DNA of 64,000 bases from Paragonimus westermani (GCA_008508345.1 QNGE01002394.1:46033-110032), one strand, 5' to 3'. Shown: positions 33,340 to 44,746, numbered from the stretch's first letter. Program-made: numbers and translations. The notes: generated by a model from the letters alone, not told the origin.

Positions 33340-34492
33340 AGTAAAGGTAGTTAAAGTTCACTGAGTCGGATGTGAGGCTGAGTGTACTTAAGAACGTCAT
33401 TAGTGCGTTAAAGTCTGCTTTCTTGAAGTTTCGGAATGAAGTCTTTGTTACAGCGTTTTGGAGCCAGTAACAGATAAAGTCAAAGTTTAGTGGCATGTGG
33501 TCACTATGCCTTAGCGGCGGTTTGATGACCACCCTATCTACCAGGTAAGCCTCGTTCGTAATGACCAGATCGAGCAAGGAGGGCGTCTGTCCTGGACGGT
33601 GCCTTGTAGGTAGATCGACGTGCTGTGTCCAGGCTTTCTCATGGATCAACATTGCCAAAGGTTTCGAGAACCCGCAGCCACAGTCCTCATGAGAAGCCGC
33701 CATAGAGTTGAGTTTGAGTGCGTTGAAATCACCCATAATAAGAAGATGGGAGAAACGCTGGGCAGAAGTGAGTCTGTCTAAGGTAGCAAGGGTGGCTTTG
33801 TTGTTGGATGCACTGCATGACGGCGAACGGTACATAACACCGGTGAGAAGCGTGTCACGTTTGCGAGGTTGGAATTTGATCTAGAGCGTGTCGCATTTCT
33901 CTGGGAAGGTAAATTCCCCTACGACAGCTGGCACTTGGAGTTTCAGGCTTAGGAAAACGGCGCAGCCTCCCATGCATCCACGGGAGGAGTCCGTCCGGTA
34001 TGAAGAGTAACCAGGGGCATGCAGTTCATTATCACTGATGTCCGCGGGAAGCCAGGCCTCTGTTAATGCAAGAATATGAGGGCTAGTGTCGTGGACCATC
34101 TGTCTGATTTCTGGTAGTATGTTCAGAAGGCTCAGACAGTTGGTGTACACGCACTTTAAGGCTACTTCTGCGTTTGACTGGGTGCAAAAAGAGACAGAGG
34201 TGCACGACGGGAAGCCTGGGAAAGTAGCCTCAGTAATGAGGAGGTTGTGTAACTGGAGGGTGGTAGCCGTTTCATCACAGCCTGGACATGGGTGAGCATC
34301 CCTGTGGGAGACTTCGTTCGCTTCTGTTGGCCCAAGGTCGATGACCTCCGGACCGCTCTCGCTTTCAAAGCTTTTGGAGGGTGATTTGCTGTTTTGCACC
34401 CTCGAAAATTTGGATAACATTGTAGATGAGAAGAGAGTATAGGACGAAATGGCCCCAATGCAGCCTGGGAGAGAGCCGCCGGAATGAGACAA
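33310..34492 (-). pseudogene. Family B APE-type endonuclease
   Basis: One frame, broken by a TAG at 33,881-33,883, carries the APE endonuclease motifs in order: TNCLSLLNILPEIRQMV, LALTEAWL (catalytic Glu), GVMYRSPSC, LLIMGDFNALKL (Asp and Asn), SLLDLVITNE and HSDHMPLNF (the final Asp-His pair). This nuclease nicks the target in APE-type LINEs. A frameshift near 33,310 leads into the RT frame. Confidence 0.8.
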
Positions 34493-34817
34493 GTTTGGGC
34501 CATTTTGGGTGCAGGGGGGTCCCAGCAGACTTACTGGGCTGTAAAGCTTAGGGATAAAATATATTTTAACGCTCTTTTTTCGTGAGATGATTGGGGGTCT
34601 GTTTTACCGGCCCCCTGCATATCCACAGGCGCTTGACTTTCCAATGAGATAGGGGCAGTGGCCTCTGAAGTGTGTGTTTGGGATGGTTCGTCCGAGGATA
34701 CCGGTCCCCTCTTGACAGCAGGGATAAGGACCCTAACGCTAGCCTGGAGTTTGGGGTCAGCCTCGATGCATAACCTTGTTCTAGCAAGCTGAGAGCGCTT
34801 CTTCTGCTTCTGCAGCA

Positions 34818-35520
34818 ATAATGATAATAATAATAATGGTATATTTCTCAACCCATTTTTGAGAAACACGCTTAGATAAGCGTGATCAGTACACACATTT
34901 CAACGTGAACCGCATATCGTACACTTAATTGTTAATTGTACGAGACACCAATCATGAGAATAGAGTAATGAAACGGACAAAATAATGGAGGAAAACTGAC
35001 GTTTATGAGGAAGATGGCTTACTTGCTTCCGAAACAATAGTTCTAAAGATTTTCAATATTTGATAAAAAATGTTAAGTTGCCACATCAATTCTTGCCTCA
35101 CAAGGTTAACGTTGGCCTTATGTTCAAGATCATGACAGATAAAAGATTTTTCAGGATGAAAAAAATGAACAGTCGAAGATTTTCGCCATAAGTTGATGTA
35201 GAAGGCCTCGGAAAGATATGTAGAAACTTTTGGGAGGATGGGGGAAGATAGGTGGGTACCAATTTTTCCGGAGAAATGGACGATCTTCTGGACCAAACTC
35301 CGTTATTTCTTCAAATCGACCAGTAAAAGATTTTGACTTTCCGGACGTTGTGGAATGTTGTCTCGCGTAAGAATTTATCGCGAAATCAAGGATGGAAGGC
35401 GAAATTACGTAAAATGGTCATGTAAAGTATGACGAATGATAAAGTCTGACATTTTCTGGCTAAATCTTTTATATAGAATTTACAATTTTGTGCTAGTTAA
35501 TAAAATATATACCTCAAACA
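34818..35520 (-). mobile_element. LINE 3' UTR fragment inserted in family B ORF1
   Basis: About 700 bp match 52,550-53,230 (plus strand) along their whole length, so this is the 3' end of a family-A-related LINE (subfamily A'). On the minus strand it ends with a stem-loop, a second short hairpin and (ATT)n. The ORF1 frame of family B closes exactly across it. The 5' truncation and simple 3' tail are typical of target-primed insertion. A short ATT or CTATT overlap may be the target duplication. Confidence 0.75.
34867..34884 (-). repeat. LINE 3' stem-loop, copy in the ORF1 insertion
   Basis: CACGCTTA pairs with TAAGCGTG (8 bp, 2-nt loop). On the minus strand it is followed by TTTCTCA...TGAGAAA (a second stem), then TATACC and (ATT)n. 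Confidence 0.75.
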
Positions 35521-36332
35521 AATAGTCGTTGTTGTTTATCGTGCTTTTTCTTTAGTTCAACCGCTTTTTCCAGTACTTCCTCCGTGCTAATCTTTGCGGG
35601 TAACGTCACAAGGAGTCCCAGTGACTTCTTAGTAGCTTTGGAGCAAATTCTGCTGGCGGAAACCATTTTTATAGACTATGTAGGGAAACAAGCGTTTAGC
35701 ACCGCTCTGACTTGTTCCCCTGGAGATATTGTAGTCGGAAATCGCCCCCACAAGACAAGCCTCTTCTCCTGGAGTGCTCTGTCCTTCAAGCTCGTCGCGA
35801 CTTCTTCAATTAGAGCAGTGGACAAGGCCACTGCCTTGCGAGCAGCTGCAGCGCCTTGAAGGGTAAGGGCAATGTACTCATTCAACGAGCTCAGTTCTGA
35901 CTTCATGCAAGATAAAGTTCTCTGAGTATCATTCAGGGCTTTTTCTACCGTGGCCATCCGTGAGCTTACATCATTGGACGCCTTGTAGCCACACATGCAC
36001 GCGTCTGACTTCTGCTCGCTCGGGGTTGCGAGTAGAGGATCCAACGTGGCCTTCAGTGAAGTACAGCTATCTCGGAAAAGACAGCTCATACAGATAAATG
36101 ATCTTTTTGGAGAAGTGAACAAGGCGTACTGGTCCTCCCTGAGGCCAGTACACTCAAAGTGGTACCGGTGTAGGCACGTCTGATATTGCATACCGTTCTG
36201 AACAGTCATGCGGCAGCCGAAACGACCACAAGCACTCGATGCCTTCGACCCACCGATGCTGTTGGATCTTGTGCGTGTCATTGTGTTATAGTCTGTGAGT
36301 AAGTATGACAGTTGTTAATGGAGAGAGAACAT

Positions 36333-36580
36333 GAGGATAGAAAATAGTACGGATACTATCAAACACAAATAAGCTAATGCACAGTGGTTTATGCTATTCT
36401 TCAACGAATAGCAATGATTGTATACAATTGTTTTTTGATGCACTGGGCACCAAAAGGAAACACAAGTCCAGAGAATAATATGGATAATATCGAACACGAA
36501 TAATACAATACTCGAGGGGTTATGCTATTCGACAAAGAATATCAATGATCGTGTATAATTTTTGATGCACTGGGCACCAA
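36333..36580 (-). repeat. Tandem duplication upstream of family B ORF1
   Basis: Two units (about 36,333-36,453 and 36,471-36,580, period 128 bp) share TATGCTATTC, an AATGAT.GT.TA segment and the exact end TTTTTGATGCACTGGGCACCAA. They lie just 5' of ORF1 in the element's orientation, where promoter monomers of LINEs occur. That function is inference. Confidence 0.6.
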
Positions 36581-36763
36581 GATAGCAAAAATATGAATAG
36601 ACAATGACAGAGGGGAAATTTAAAACAAATTTCGAGTTACCCGCGCACACATCCAACGACAGAGATAATCTTTTCTCAAAACGGCTAACGAGGAGGCGCT
36701 CGTAATAAGTGGAGTTAATACGATTTTATTTGAATCATTACAAGAGAAAATCGAGTACCTTAC

Positions 36764-36934
36764 CTGAATGTAAGGATCCTCAGAGTCAAACAAAGTGCCT
36801 GTACAACAAATCGACAACCAGGCACCGGTCAACAATGGTGGACGATGAAACGGGTTGAGCTCACTCAAACAAATGGACAGTGGTTGGGTCAGAGCAAAAC
36901 GACTGTCCGTGCATCGAGAAACGACGGGAATCAT
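36764..36934 (-). CDS. Possible coding exon, unassigned
   Basis: A minus-strand frame opens with ATG at 36,934 and encodes a segment ending LTGAWLSICCTGTLFDSED and then PYIQ. It stops at a good donor, CAG|gtaaggt (36,764/36,763). Composition and a consensus donor suggest a real exon, and the strand agrees with MetAP1, but I cannot match it to MetAP1 or any family. Chance remains possible. Confidence 0.2.
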
Positions 36935-39900
36935 GAGTTATTTAAGAAAAAATGCGGAAGAAAAATGTCCAATTCCGGCATTTAGACGTTTTTATGGCTC
37001 GGACCAAATAGGGGTAGGAAAAACGGTCAAGGTAGATGATGTAAGAACAAGGACGAGTAATGTATTTTATTTGGGGATGAGAGCAAAGCGTAGGGCTACC
37101 TTCCAACATCAAGCAAAGCCCAGCAATCTCAGAGTCACGCAACAGGCCTTGACGACAGCAACATATATGCATATGTGTATATATTTGTATCCTTACTTAC
37201 TTATATTTACATACATATATGTACACATGTTTATACACATACATGAGTACGTTCATAAATGCTTATACATATATGTGTACAGATAAAAATTATACGGAAA
37301 CGGAATGTCCCCAGCAGCCAGCCGACCATTGGGAGATGTTTACGGCCAGCCACCACTTGATTTCCGGAACTTCAATCATCTATCATGATGCACATGAATA
37401 TTTCTATCAACCTGAAATTCAACAGAATTGAAGATGATCCTTAGCACGCATCCCAAGCGCTTCAAACAAGAGTTTCTCATCACTTTGTTTGCGATGAAAG
37501 TCAGTCGGTTGGAAAGGACAATGGTGTGGGCGCATACAGCACATTTAGACGTCGTTCGTGGCTAGTGTCAACTGGACGAGGTAGCCGCTAGTGTGAACGC
37601 ATGCTCTCTTCTCCGTTTGATCATCAGTTTAGTTGCAACAAAATAAATATGGAGACAGTCACCAGGGAAACAACAAAGGTTAGCAGCCCTCTTGAAACGT
37701 GTTTTCAAGGTTGTCGGGGTGAACTTTATGCTGTTCTTGAAGGCCTAATGTGCCACGATCACGAATGCTTCAACAAGTGTGAGGTGTGCGTCTGAACATG
37801 GAACCTTTGCAGACGTTTTCTAAAGATTGATCCAGAAAAACGGCCACCAGGGATCATGGATAACGATTTGGTTATCATTCACGTAATCATTGTTTGAAGT
37901 TGTTAGCCCGTTTATTTGTGAATCCGGCATGGCAGCCCACCGCCGGTTCTTGACCGAACCCTTTATAAGCAATCCACCTGGTTTCCACAACAAACAACCA
38001 CTTGAATGTTACTGAACTCGCATGCTTTCGAGTGAGTTCACCGTTGTCCGTGTTTGTTGGGTAATGGAAGTTTCTGCTATCCTGATCACTTTAGAGGTGG
38101 CAGTTTCGTAGCGACTAATGAAATGGCCTGCTTTTAGTTGCAATTTGTTTTACAATCTAACGCTGACGATAAGAAACGTTTGATTCGGCCTAGAGACGCG
38201 TGCCATTTTCTTTCGAACATAGGTTATCCACTTTATTGTTTAGCGCACTGAACACTGGACAAAATCTAGTTGTACATTTTCTTTCTTTCATTGTGCTGAT
38301 ATGCAGAATAATTCGCTGTTTGTCAACTTCTGTATCATCACAATTTGGGGATTTATCAGTCTCAGATAAACTAGTGTATGCTCGTTTCTTCAGTAAAGAT
38401 CTACGTTCTAAGCGTAAAGTTGCTCTCGTTGGTGAGAGAAATAGGGATTTCCGCTAAAGGAACTGGAGTCTAGAAGACGATCTCTCATCCCTGTTTTAAA
38501 GGGTGGTCGGCGGTTGATACGGTCGTGTCTGAAGTGATGTGAAACATACAAAATACCACTACAGTCGCGAGAATCAGTGTACTAGTACAGGCAAGAAACG
38601 ATGACTATGGACAAAAATGGTGAAATGTTTAACCCTCGATCTCAGTGGACAGTTCCTGATGAATCGACACTCTGCGGGCCTTTTGGTTTCGGCCGCAAGC
38701 AACGTTACAGGTGTACCGTCTTTGAACAAGACGCAGGCAAATACTGGCCAGCGACTTCAGAACAGGGCTAGAGGGAAGATTCAACGGTACTATTAGGTAG
38801 TTCATAAAATGCAAGAAAAACGCGGTTACATTCCCCAACTGTGGCGGTCGGTGGCTGCAGAAAAAGCTTTTTAAACACGTGCATCATAAGCCTGAAGGTT
38901 ATTAACTAGTACAAAACAATTGTGCAGATTTCCTCCACAAGCCGCTTTGATGATTCGAGTTCTGCTGTCTTTCTTCAGTGGTTTCGTTGCAGGCATATCT
39001 GATCGCTAAATGCGTGCGTGCACTTGAAAAACGGCTTGCAGTACCCATTTCTGTTAGGCAGGTGAGCTTCTGAGTTTTCCTACGGTGTTTTCTAAATATG
39101 AATCTTATTGAGCTCATATGTTGAAAATATAACATTTTACACGTATGCACACAGATATGTGATATATGTCCGATTTCTGTATGTATCTGTACATGCATTC
39201 TTATACTTTCAACATACGTAAACATGATCAGCCAAATGTATTTACATGTAAACACAGCACAAATTTGTTGTATGTATGCAACACATGTGTACTGTGGAAA
39301 AAAAAAATATATATGCTTGTTAGATAATAAATAGTGTGTACTGTCATGAACCCTGGTACACGAAAACGGATCTGCGACTGCATCATTTGCTTGAGATCTG
39401 GGTTGGCAGATGTGGCTCAAAAAGGTGGCAGAATCAGACCAAAAATTTTTGTCGGCAAATATGCAATGACCCGTTTGCGAACGATAACGGTAAATGGCAA
39501 GCGCACGAATATTCTAATAACGGACACTTGGCACAGAACTTCACGATACCCGAAATCCTCGGAGGAACACAGAAAACCGTGACATTCAGTCGAGATTGTA
39601 TTTGCTCTCGAACGAAAAGTAATCTAACAGACCAACGTCTGCGTACAGTTAATGCTGAAACAGTCTTGTAAGACCCCACTTGATTTAGCGCATTAAAATC
39701 GGAATGCACCAGTCAGAGACTGAGGGAAAACATACGCCAGAATTAAGTTTTAGCCCATTGTGGGGCGAAACAATGAAGTTCAAATTCACAATTTAATTTC
39801 CAAAGATACCTAGCAAATTCAACCATTTTTGGAGAAAACAGACTTTCCTCAACATATACTTACATGTGAAGATAGTCACTTATGTGCAATACACTATATA

Positions 39901-39984
39901 CACACATGTATATATATAACTATTTGTTCACATATGTATACATGCGTGCCTTAATGTATATATGTATATACAACCCTGACCTTT
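36935..39984. other. Stretch without recognised genes, TA-rich tracts
   Basis: TA-rich low-complexity tracts built of ATACATATGTGTATAT-like words lie at about 37,155-37,290, 39,110-39,340 and 39,880-39,975. A small Cys-rich plus-strand frame ends at 37,795 (with CHDHECFNKCEVC), and others at 38,200-38,457 (plus) and 38,902-39,420 (minus) are unassigned. No splice or domain evidence supports any of them. Confidence 0.4.
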
Positions 39985-40297
39985 TCTGCTACCTTGGCGT
40001 GGTGGTCAGGCTTGCGTGCTGTTTTGATCCGGAGGGCTGTGCTGACTAGCACTTCGGTCCTTGCGGGTTCAACTTTGTCAGATTATCCGATGGGAAGCAG
40101 CCAGACCAAAAGCAGATGCGTGCGTTTGTTGTGCGTGGAGACTGTGTGGCTTCTTCGGGAAGGTGCCTGTTTCTGCCTGGACTGACTGTGTGTCTGGTTG
40201 CTGGGATCGTGTGTACAGTGGTGTTTGATGCTGTCGCGTCTGCGTGTGTGTGTGAGACATCTGCTGCCTTGCGGTTCAGAGTTTTTAGCCAAAGGCT

Positions 40298-41025
40298 TTG
40301 GTTGAGGGCCCTAATCGCTCTTCTGCACAGGTCTGGGCGTTCTGGCAGTATCCGAAGCCCATACTTACAATGATGATGATACAAACTAAATCAATACTGT
40401 ATCGGCCGTCGCGCAGGATAAACCGGGTCGCCCTATCTGCTGCACATGGCAGAATGGATAAGCGAAAACATGCTACTGCCAAACACTCACCCTCATACTT
40501 CCCACTAATCATGAGCCTCCGAGCAGATAATGCTAAAGTAGGTTTCAGTGGCCAGGAGACCAAATGGAGACAGGCCCGTGGTCGCAAGACGCTTACGACT
40601 GGGACATTGAACGTGCGCGCTCTGCTGGATTGATGCAGCGCCAGAGAACGGCCGAAACGACGCACCGCCCTGATTGCGATGGAACTGCAGTGGTATGAAA
40701 TCGACGTAGCAGCCCTGATTGAGACAAGGCTTGCAGACCAAGGTAAGTTGCGGGAAGCAGGCGCCGTGTACACTATCTACTGGATAGGCCACCCGACAGA
40801 TGGTGTTCGGGAGCATGGTGCCTGTTTTGCAGTCGCTGATCGCATCAATGCTTTGATGATAGGCGAAACGCACGGCATCAGCCCCAAACTTCTGTCGATG
40901 AGATTGCGACACGGTCGAGGTAAGTGTGCTACGTTTGTTAGTGTTCATGGTGCAACTGTGTGTCACACTGATGATAAAAGAACAAGCACTATGACCAGCC
41001 GTCAGCCACAATCCGGTCTGCGTCA
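40298..41025 (+). pseudogene. Family C endonuclease, N-terminal part
   Basis: The frame carries KTLTTGTLNVRALLD, a TGA at 40,631, then MELQWYEIDVAALIETRLAD, the first APE motifs (N in LNVR and E in IETR). It loses frame near 40,975. From there the next frame gives HYDQPSATIRSASVNDRLLV, leading straight into the rest of the nuclease. Confidence 0.7.
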
Positions 41026-42918
41026 GTGAATGACCGACTGCTTGTTTTGGGTGACTTGAACGCTAGAGTTGAGCGCGACTCGGTAGCTTGGCCAGGAGTC
41101 CTCGGACCCTACGGTATTGGTTCAGTCAACGCGAACGGTGATCGTCTGCTGCACCTGTGTGCTACTCACGGGCTGGCTATCACGAACACCCGATTCCAGC
41201 TGGCTGCGAGCGACATCACGACGTGGACTCATCCACGAAGCGGTCACCACCACCTACTTGACTACGTGATTGTGCGGCAGCGCGACATTCGTGAAGTGCG
41301 CATCACGCGAGTGATGCGCGGGGCTGAATGTAGCACAGATCATAGGCTGGTCAGGACCAAATTGTTTATCCATGTACGCAAGTCCGTTTATTGTAGATCT
41401 TTTGGACAACGGCAGAAGCTGGATATCAGAAGGTTGGAGAACTTCGAGACGAAGGCTGCCTTTCAACGTGCAGTCGTCGCTCGCCTGCACAATGCTCCTG
41501 TACCCACTACCCCCGAGGGTATGTGGCAACAACTGAAGAAACAGATTATGGTAGCAGCCACCGAGACGATCGGTGTGGAGCGCAAGAAACGCCCGGATTG
41601 GTTCGATGACAACAACGTGGCTATCTCCAACTTGGTACGAGAGAAGAATGCCGCGTTCGCCACATGCACAATGGACCCTGGCAATGGAGCGAAGAAGACT
41701 AGGTTCCGGAATATCCGCCGTCAACTGGCTGAGCGTGTTCGCGGAATTAAGGACAACTGGTGGAGGAAACAGGGCGAGCGCATGCAGGGCTTCGCAGATC
41801 GTCGACAACACAAGGAGTTTTACGATTCGCTTAAGGCGATCTTCGGTCCGTCTATCCAGTCTACTAAAGCACTGGTAGACGTGGACACCGGTTGTTCTTG
41901 CAGCCAGCCGGAAGACATCATGGGAATATGGCGCAAACACTTCGGCAGCCTGTTAAACCGCCCTACTACAATTGATTGGGCGACTGTTAACAGTCTGCCG
42001 CAACAGGACGTCAAATCTTCGCTTGCTCTCGCCCCCGACTTGCTGGAGTTGCAGAGGGCGATTGGTCAACTGCGCAACGGGAAGGCTGCAGGCGAGGATG
42101 GGCTGCCAGGTGAGATCCTGAAGAATGGCGGTCCGGCGTTGGAACGCGCTCTGCTCCAGCTGGTTCACTCCATCTGGGAGCACGAGGTGATGCCGCAAGA
42201 CTTCAAGGATGCCCTCATCGTACCCTTGTTCAAAGGGAAGGGTAGCAAGCAATGCACCGACAGCTACCGAGGTATCAGCCTCTTGAGCTGTGCAGGCAAG
42301 GTGCTTGCCAGAATCCTCCTGAACCGACTGAATGCGTCCGTTCTGGAGATGAATGTTCCCGAGGAGCAGTGTGGATTCCGGGCGAGTCGGAGTACGATCG
42401 ACCTGGTGTTTGCTGCCCGACAGCTTCAGGAGAAGTGCCGGGAACGGAATCAGCCCTTGTATGCCCTGTTCGTGGACTTCACCAGGGCGTTCGATTCCGT
42501 GAACCGCGAGGCGCTGTGGACGGTGCTTGGTAAGTTTGGATGTCCAGGTAAGTTCGTCAATATAGTTAGGTTGTTGCATGCGGGCATGAAGGCGAAGGTG
42601 CAATCGTGTGGATCGACGTCTGATGATTTCGAAATCGTCACTGGCGTGAAGCAGGGTTGTTTTCTAGTCCCAGCCCTATTTAGCTTATATTTGACTGCGA
42701 TGGTAACAGTCGAGGTGGAGTACCGGACGGACGGGGGCATGTTTAATATCCGACGTTTCGGCGCCCCAACCCGGCTACAGACCTTAAGGATGCGCGTGCT
42801 TCTGTTCGCAGATGACAGCGCATTGCTAGCGCAGAGTGAAGAAGAGCCGCAACGTCTAGCTACAGCGTTCGCCTCTGCAGCATCGAAGTTTAGATTGGAC
42901 ATCAACACATGTAAGTAG
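41026..42918 (+). pseudogene. Family C endonuclease C-terminus and reverse transcriptase
   Basis: The 630-codon open stretch holds GDLNARV (residues 9-15; Asp and Asn of the nuclease), CSTDHRLV (final Asp-His of the nuclease, about residue 105), and a full RT: NGKAAGEDGLPGEILKNGG, YRGISLL, EEQCGFRASRSTIDLVFAAR, FVDFTRAFDSV (first catalytic Asp), VTGVKQGC and FADDSALLA (second and third Asp, residues 596-597). All RT catalytic residues are present. The TAG at 42,916 lies after the catalytic core and interrupts a frame that otherwise continues to 43,656. Confidence 0.85.
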
Positions 42919-43656
42919 TTTTCGTTCTTTCAGCCTTTTCCTGGTGGAGGAGCTGCTTGTGTACCTCCACCTCAAATTCGCATCACTGGAAACACTGTGA
43001 ATGGCTGCGGGAATGTTCGATACTTGGGTAGCAACTTGTCGACAGATATGTCCGTGGACCGCGAGTTGAGAGCGCGTGTGGCAAAGGCTAGCGCTGCTTT
43101 TGCACGTCACGAAAGGCGTGTCTGGAAGAATCACAGCCTGAAGATGGCCACGAAGCAGTGTGTCTACCGCTCAATGGTGCTTTCTATCCTGCTGTACGGC
43201 AGTGAGACGTGGACACTGTATCAGCGGAAGGTGAGCTATTTGAGCCGCTTCCACGTTCAGTGTCCGAGGCGCATCTTGGGTATTCGGTGGTCGGACATGA
43301 TTCCAAACACTGAGGTGCTGCGGCGAGCAGGCATGGACGGGATGGAAGCCATGTTGAAGCTGAATCAGCTGCGTTGGCTCGGTCACGTCCGTCGTATGAG
43401 CGATGACTGTATCCCGAACCGGACGGCCTGGAGGAATACGGTTCGGGCGGGTGTCCTAAGGTGTAGCGCGCAACTATTGCGTGGTCGCGAGCGGAAGCGT
43501 GCGGTATGCAAAGGAACCATCGGTGCCATAGGTCGTGTTGACGTGACTATATGGCGTTGTGATGTGTGCGGCCGCGAATGCGCTGGCCGTTTGGGGCTAG
43601 TAGGTCACCAACGTACTCATAGTACCCCGTTGGCGAAGAGCCGGCGAGTACGTTAG
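42919..43656 (+). pseudogene. Family C C-terminal domain with C2H2 finger
   Basis: In the same frame as the RT, past one TAG. It starts FSFFQPFPGGGA, then NVRYLGSNLSTD, ILLYGSETWTLY, QCPRRILGIRWSDMIPNTEV and LRWLGHVRRMSDDCIPNR, which is the post-RT region seen in RTE-like elements. It ends with a C2H2 finger, CDVCGRECAGRLGLVGHQRT followed by H (C-x2-C-x12-H-x3-H), and a stop at 43,654-43,656. The finger is probably for nucleic acid binding, by analogy. Confidence 0.8.
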
Positions 43657-43906
43657 GCTCAGGTAGGTCATATCAGCGTATCCATTCTACTTCTCTAAAT
43701 GACTGCATCGGCCAAAGACCTGACGGTTGACGATTAATCCACTCCTGTTTTCAGAAACTTGAGTGTCTCTGGTCTTCCATCCAGTCTTTCCTTCGGCTTT
43801 GTTGATGTAATGTATGATGAATGGTCTGCGTGGTTTTTCGAAGTTTATTGAGAATTTTGCTCTTCATCCATATTTTCTCTGGAATGTACTAACCTGCACT
43901 CCTATA

Positions 43907-44681
43907 NGCAAGTCCGATAGGCTAGCTCTGGAAAGTCTCCAACGTGCATATACGAAAGGTTTAGTGGGTTACCCGTCTTCTTTGAAAGCACTGTCAGACG
44001 CTTGAACTGGAACCTCTTGGGCTACGGCATCTCAAGCTGAACCTTGTTCTCATGTACAATCTAATTTATAGCGATAAATTTACTGTCAAACTCGCGATTT
44101 GCCTTCAACGCAGCTCAGAAATACATCAGGAACAAAGAGTTCACTTTGACACCACATAAATTCCCTAAAAACTTCGTTCAAATGTTTTCCTAGTGAAATA
44201 TACCTACATTTGCAACAAACTCCCACATGCAATTAAAGCCAGTAGGAATATACATCAATTCAATCGTAGCCTAGAAACTTTCTTGACAGTAAAGAACGTC
44301 AGGTTGATTTTCAAACCCTGCCTGCCTGTAGACGATATATTTGAAAACGGACCTAATAACATCTAAACGCCAGATCTAATCTAATAACAGCCAAGGGTGA
44401 ACCTATACCACTATGTGCACGACCCCAGTTTCAGTACTGCACGTTCATATATGGCCACCTGCGCAAGTCTGATAGACTAACTCTGGAAAGCCTCCAACGT
44501 GCATTCACGGAAAGCTTATTGGGTTATCCATCTTCTCTGAGCTACAGAGAACGCTGCCAGACGCTTGCAATTGATCCTCCTTGGTTACGGCAACTCAAGC
44601 CTAGCCTTCCACTCATGTATAATTTGGTCTATGACGATAAATTCACCATCGGCTTTGCGACTCGCTTACAACACAGGCCAN
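43907..44681. other. 773-bp block bounded by single Ns, duplicate of 49,825-50,597
   Basis: Single ambiguous bases stand at 43,907 and 44,681. Everything between them (43,908-44,680) equals 49,825-50,597 base for base, 773 bp, same strand, as compared line by line. The copy starts and ends in the middle of family A LINE coding sequence with no element boundary. This is what a wrongly placed small contig or a repeat-driven gap fill looks like. Treat annotation inside it as uncertain. Confidence 0.85.
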
Positions 44682-44746
44682 ACAATAAAGATTGTGCTTT
44701 GTTGGACGTCTTCTCGCTACATTTATATATGCGCGCCAGACTCGAA

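Larger units (their letters stand above)
34530..36281 (-). pseudogene. Family B ORF1 with PHD-like zinc finger, interrupted
   Basis: The start is ATG at 36,281. Residues 18-64 hold a finger with CGRFGC, CLHRYHFECTGL and FICMSC. The Cys/His spacing and the H..C.GL and W/F.C..C signatures resemble a PHD finger, a domain known in ORF1 of some CR1-like elements. A helical, probably coiled-coil region follows (MATVEKALNDTQRTLSCMKS). A TAG at 35,676 is followed by more open frame ending LKKKHDKQQR, then a LINE fragment intervenes. The frame resumes with LLQKQKKRSQLARTR and a Ser/Thr/Pro-rich tail to about 34,530. Confidence 0.65.
32310..36600 (-). mobile_element. CR1-like LINE family B (5' region, ORF1, endonuclease, half RT)
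   Basis: On the minus strand this is an almost full 5' portion of a non-LTR element: duplicated units at 36,580-36,333, ORF1 with a PHD-like finger from 36,281, and an ORF2 with APE endonuclease (34,492-33,310) and RT up to CNRTFRVK (about 32,310). Coding damage is light: a TAG in ORF1 (35,676-35,678), a TAG in the endonuclease (33,881-33,883) and one frameshift near 33,310. ORF1 is split by a 0.7-kb LINE fragment (34,818-35,520). The second half of the RT and the 3' end are absent; family A copy A1 follows instead, in the same orientation. Confidence 0.75.
39985..43740 (+). mobile_element. RTE-like LINE (family C), nearly intact
   Basis: A plus-strand non-LTR element with APE endonuclease, RT and a C-terminal zinc finger. 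Only three coding lesions are visible: TGA at 40,631-40,633, a one-base frameshift near 40,975, and TAG at 42,916-42,918. RT motifs (YRGISLLSCAGKVLARILLN, VTGVKQGC, LLFADDSALLAQ) and the long post-RT region with YGSETWTLY resemble RTE/BovB-like elements rather than CR1; the clade call is from memory of those motifs. The 5' end is set by the start of the GC-richer region near 39,985. The 3' end near 43,740 is a guess. It is visibly more GC-rich than its surroundings. Confidence 0.75.

Noticed and set aside
37155..37290. Tandem satellite or CRISPR-like array in TA-rich tracts
   Set aside because: Words such as ATACATATGTGTATAT recur irregularly without fixed period or spacers. This is low-complexity sequence.
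39990..40080. tRNA-like start of the family C LINE (GGTGGTCAGG ... GGGTTCAA)
   Set aside because: Box-like words are present but no cloverleaf could be drawn with normal stem lengths, and the second box is incomplete.
42911..42933. GTAAGT...TTTCAG as a 23-nt intron in the family C LINE
   Set aside because: The reading frame continues unbroken across it except for one TAG; removing 23 nt would shift the frame away from the clear downstream domain.
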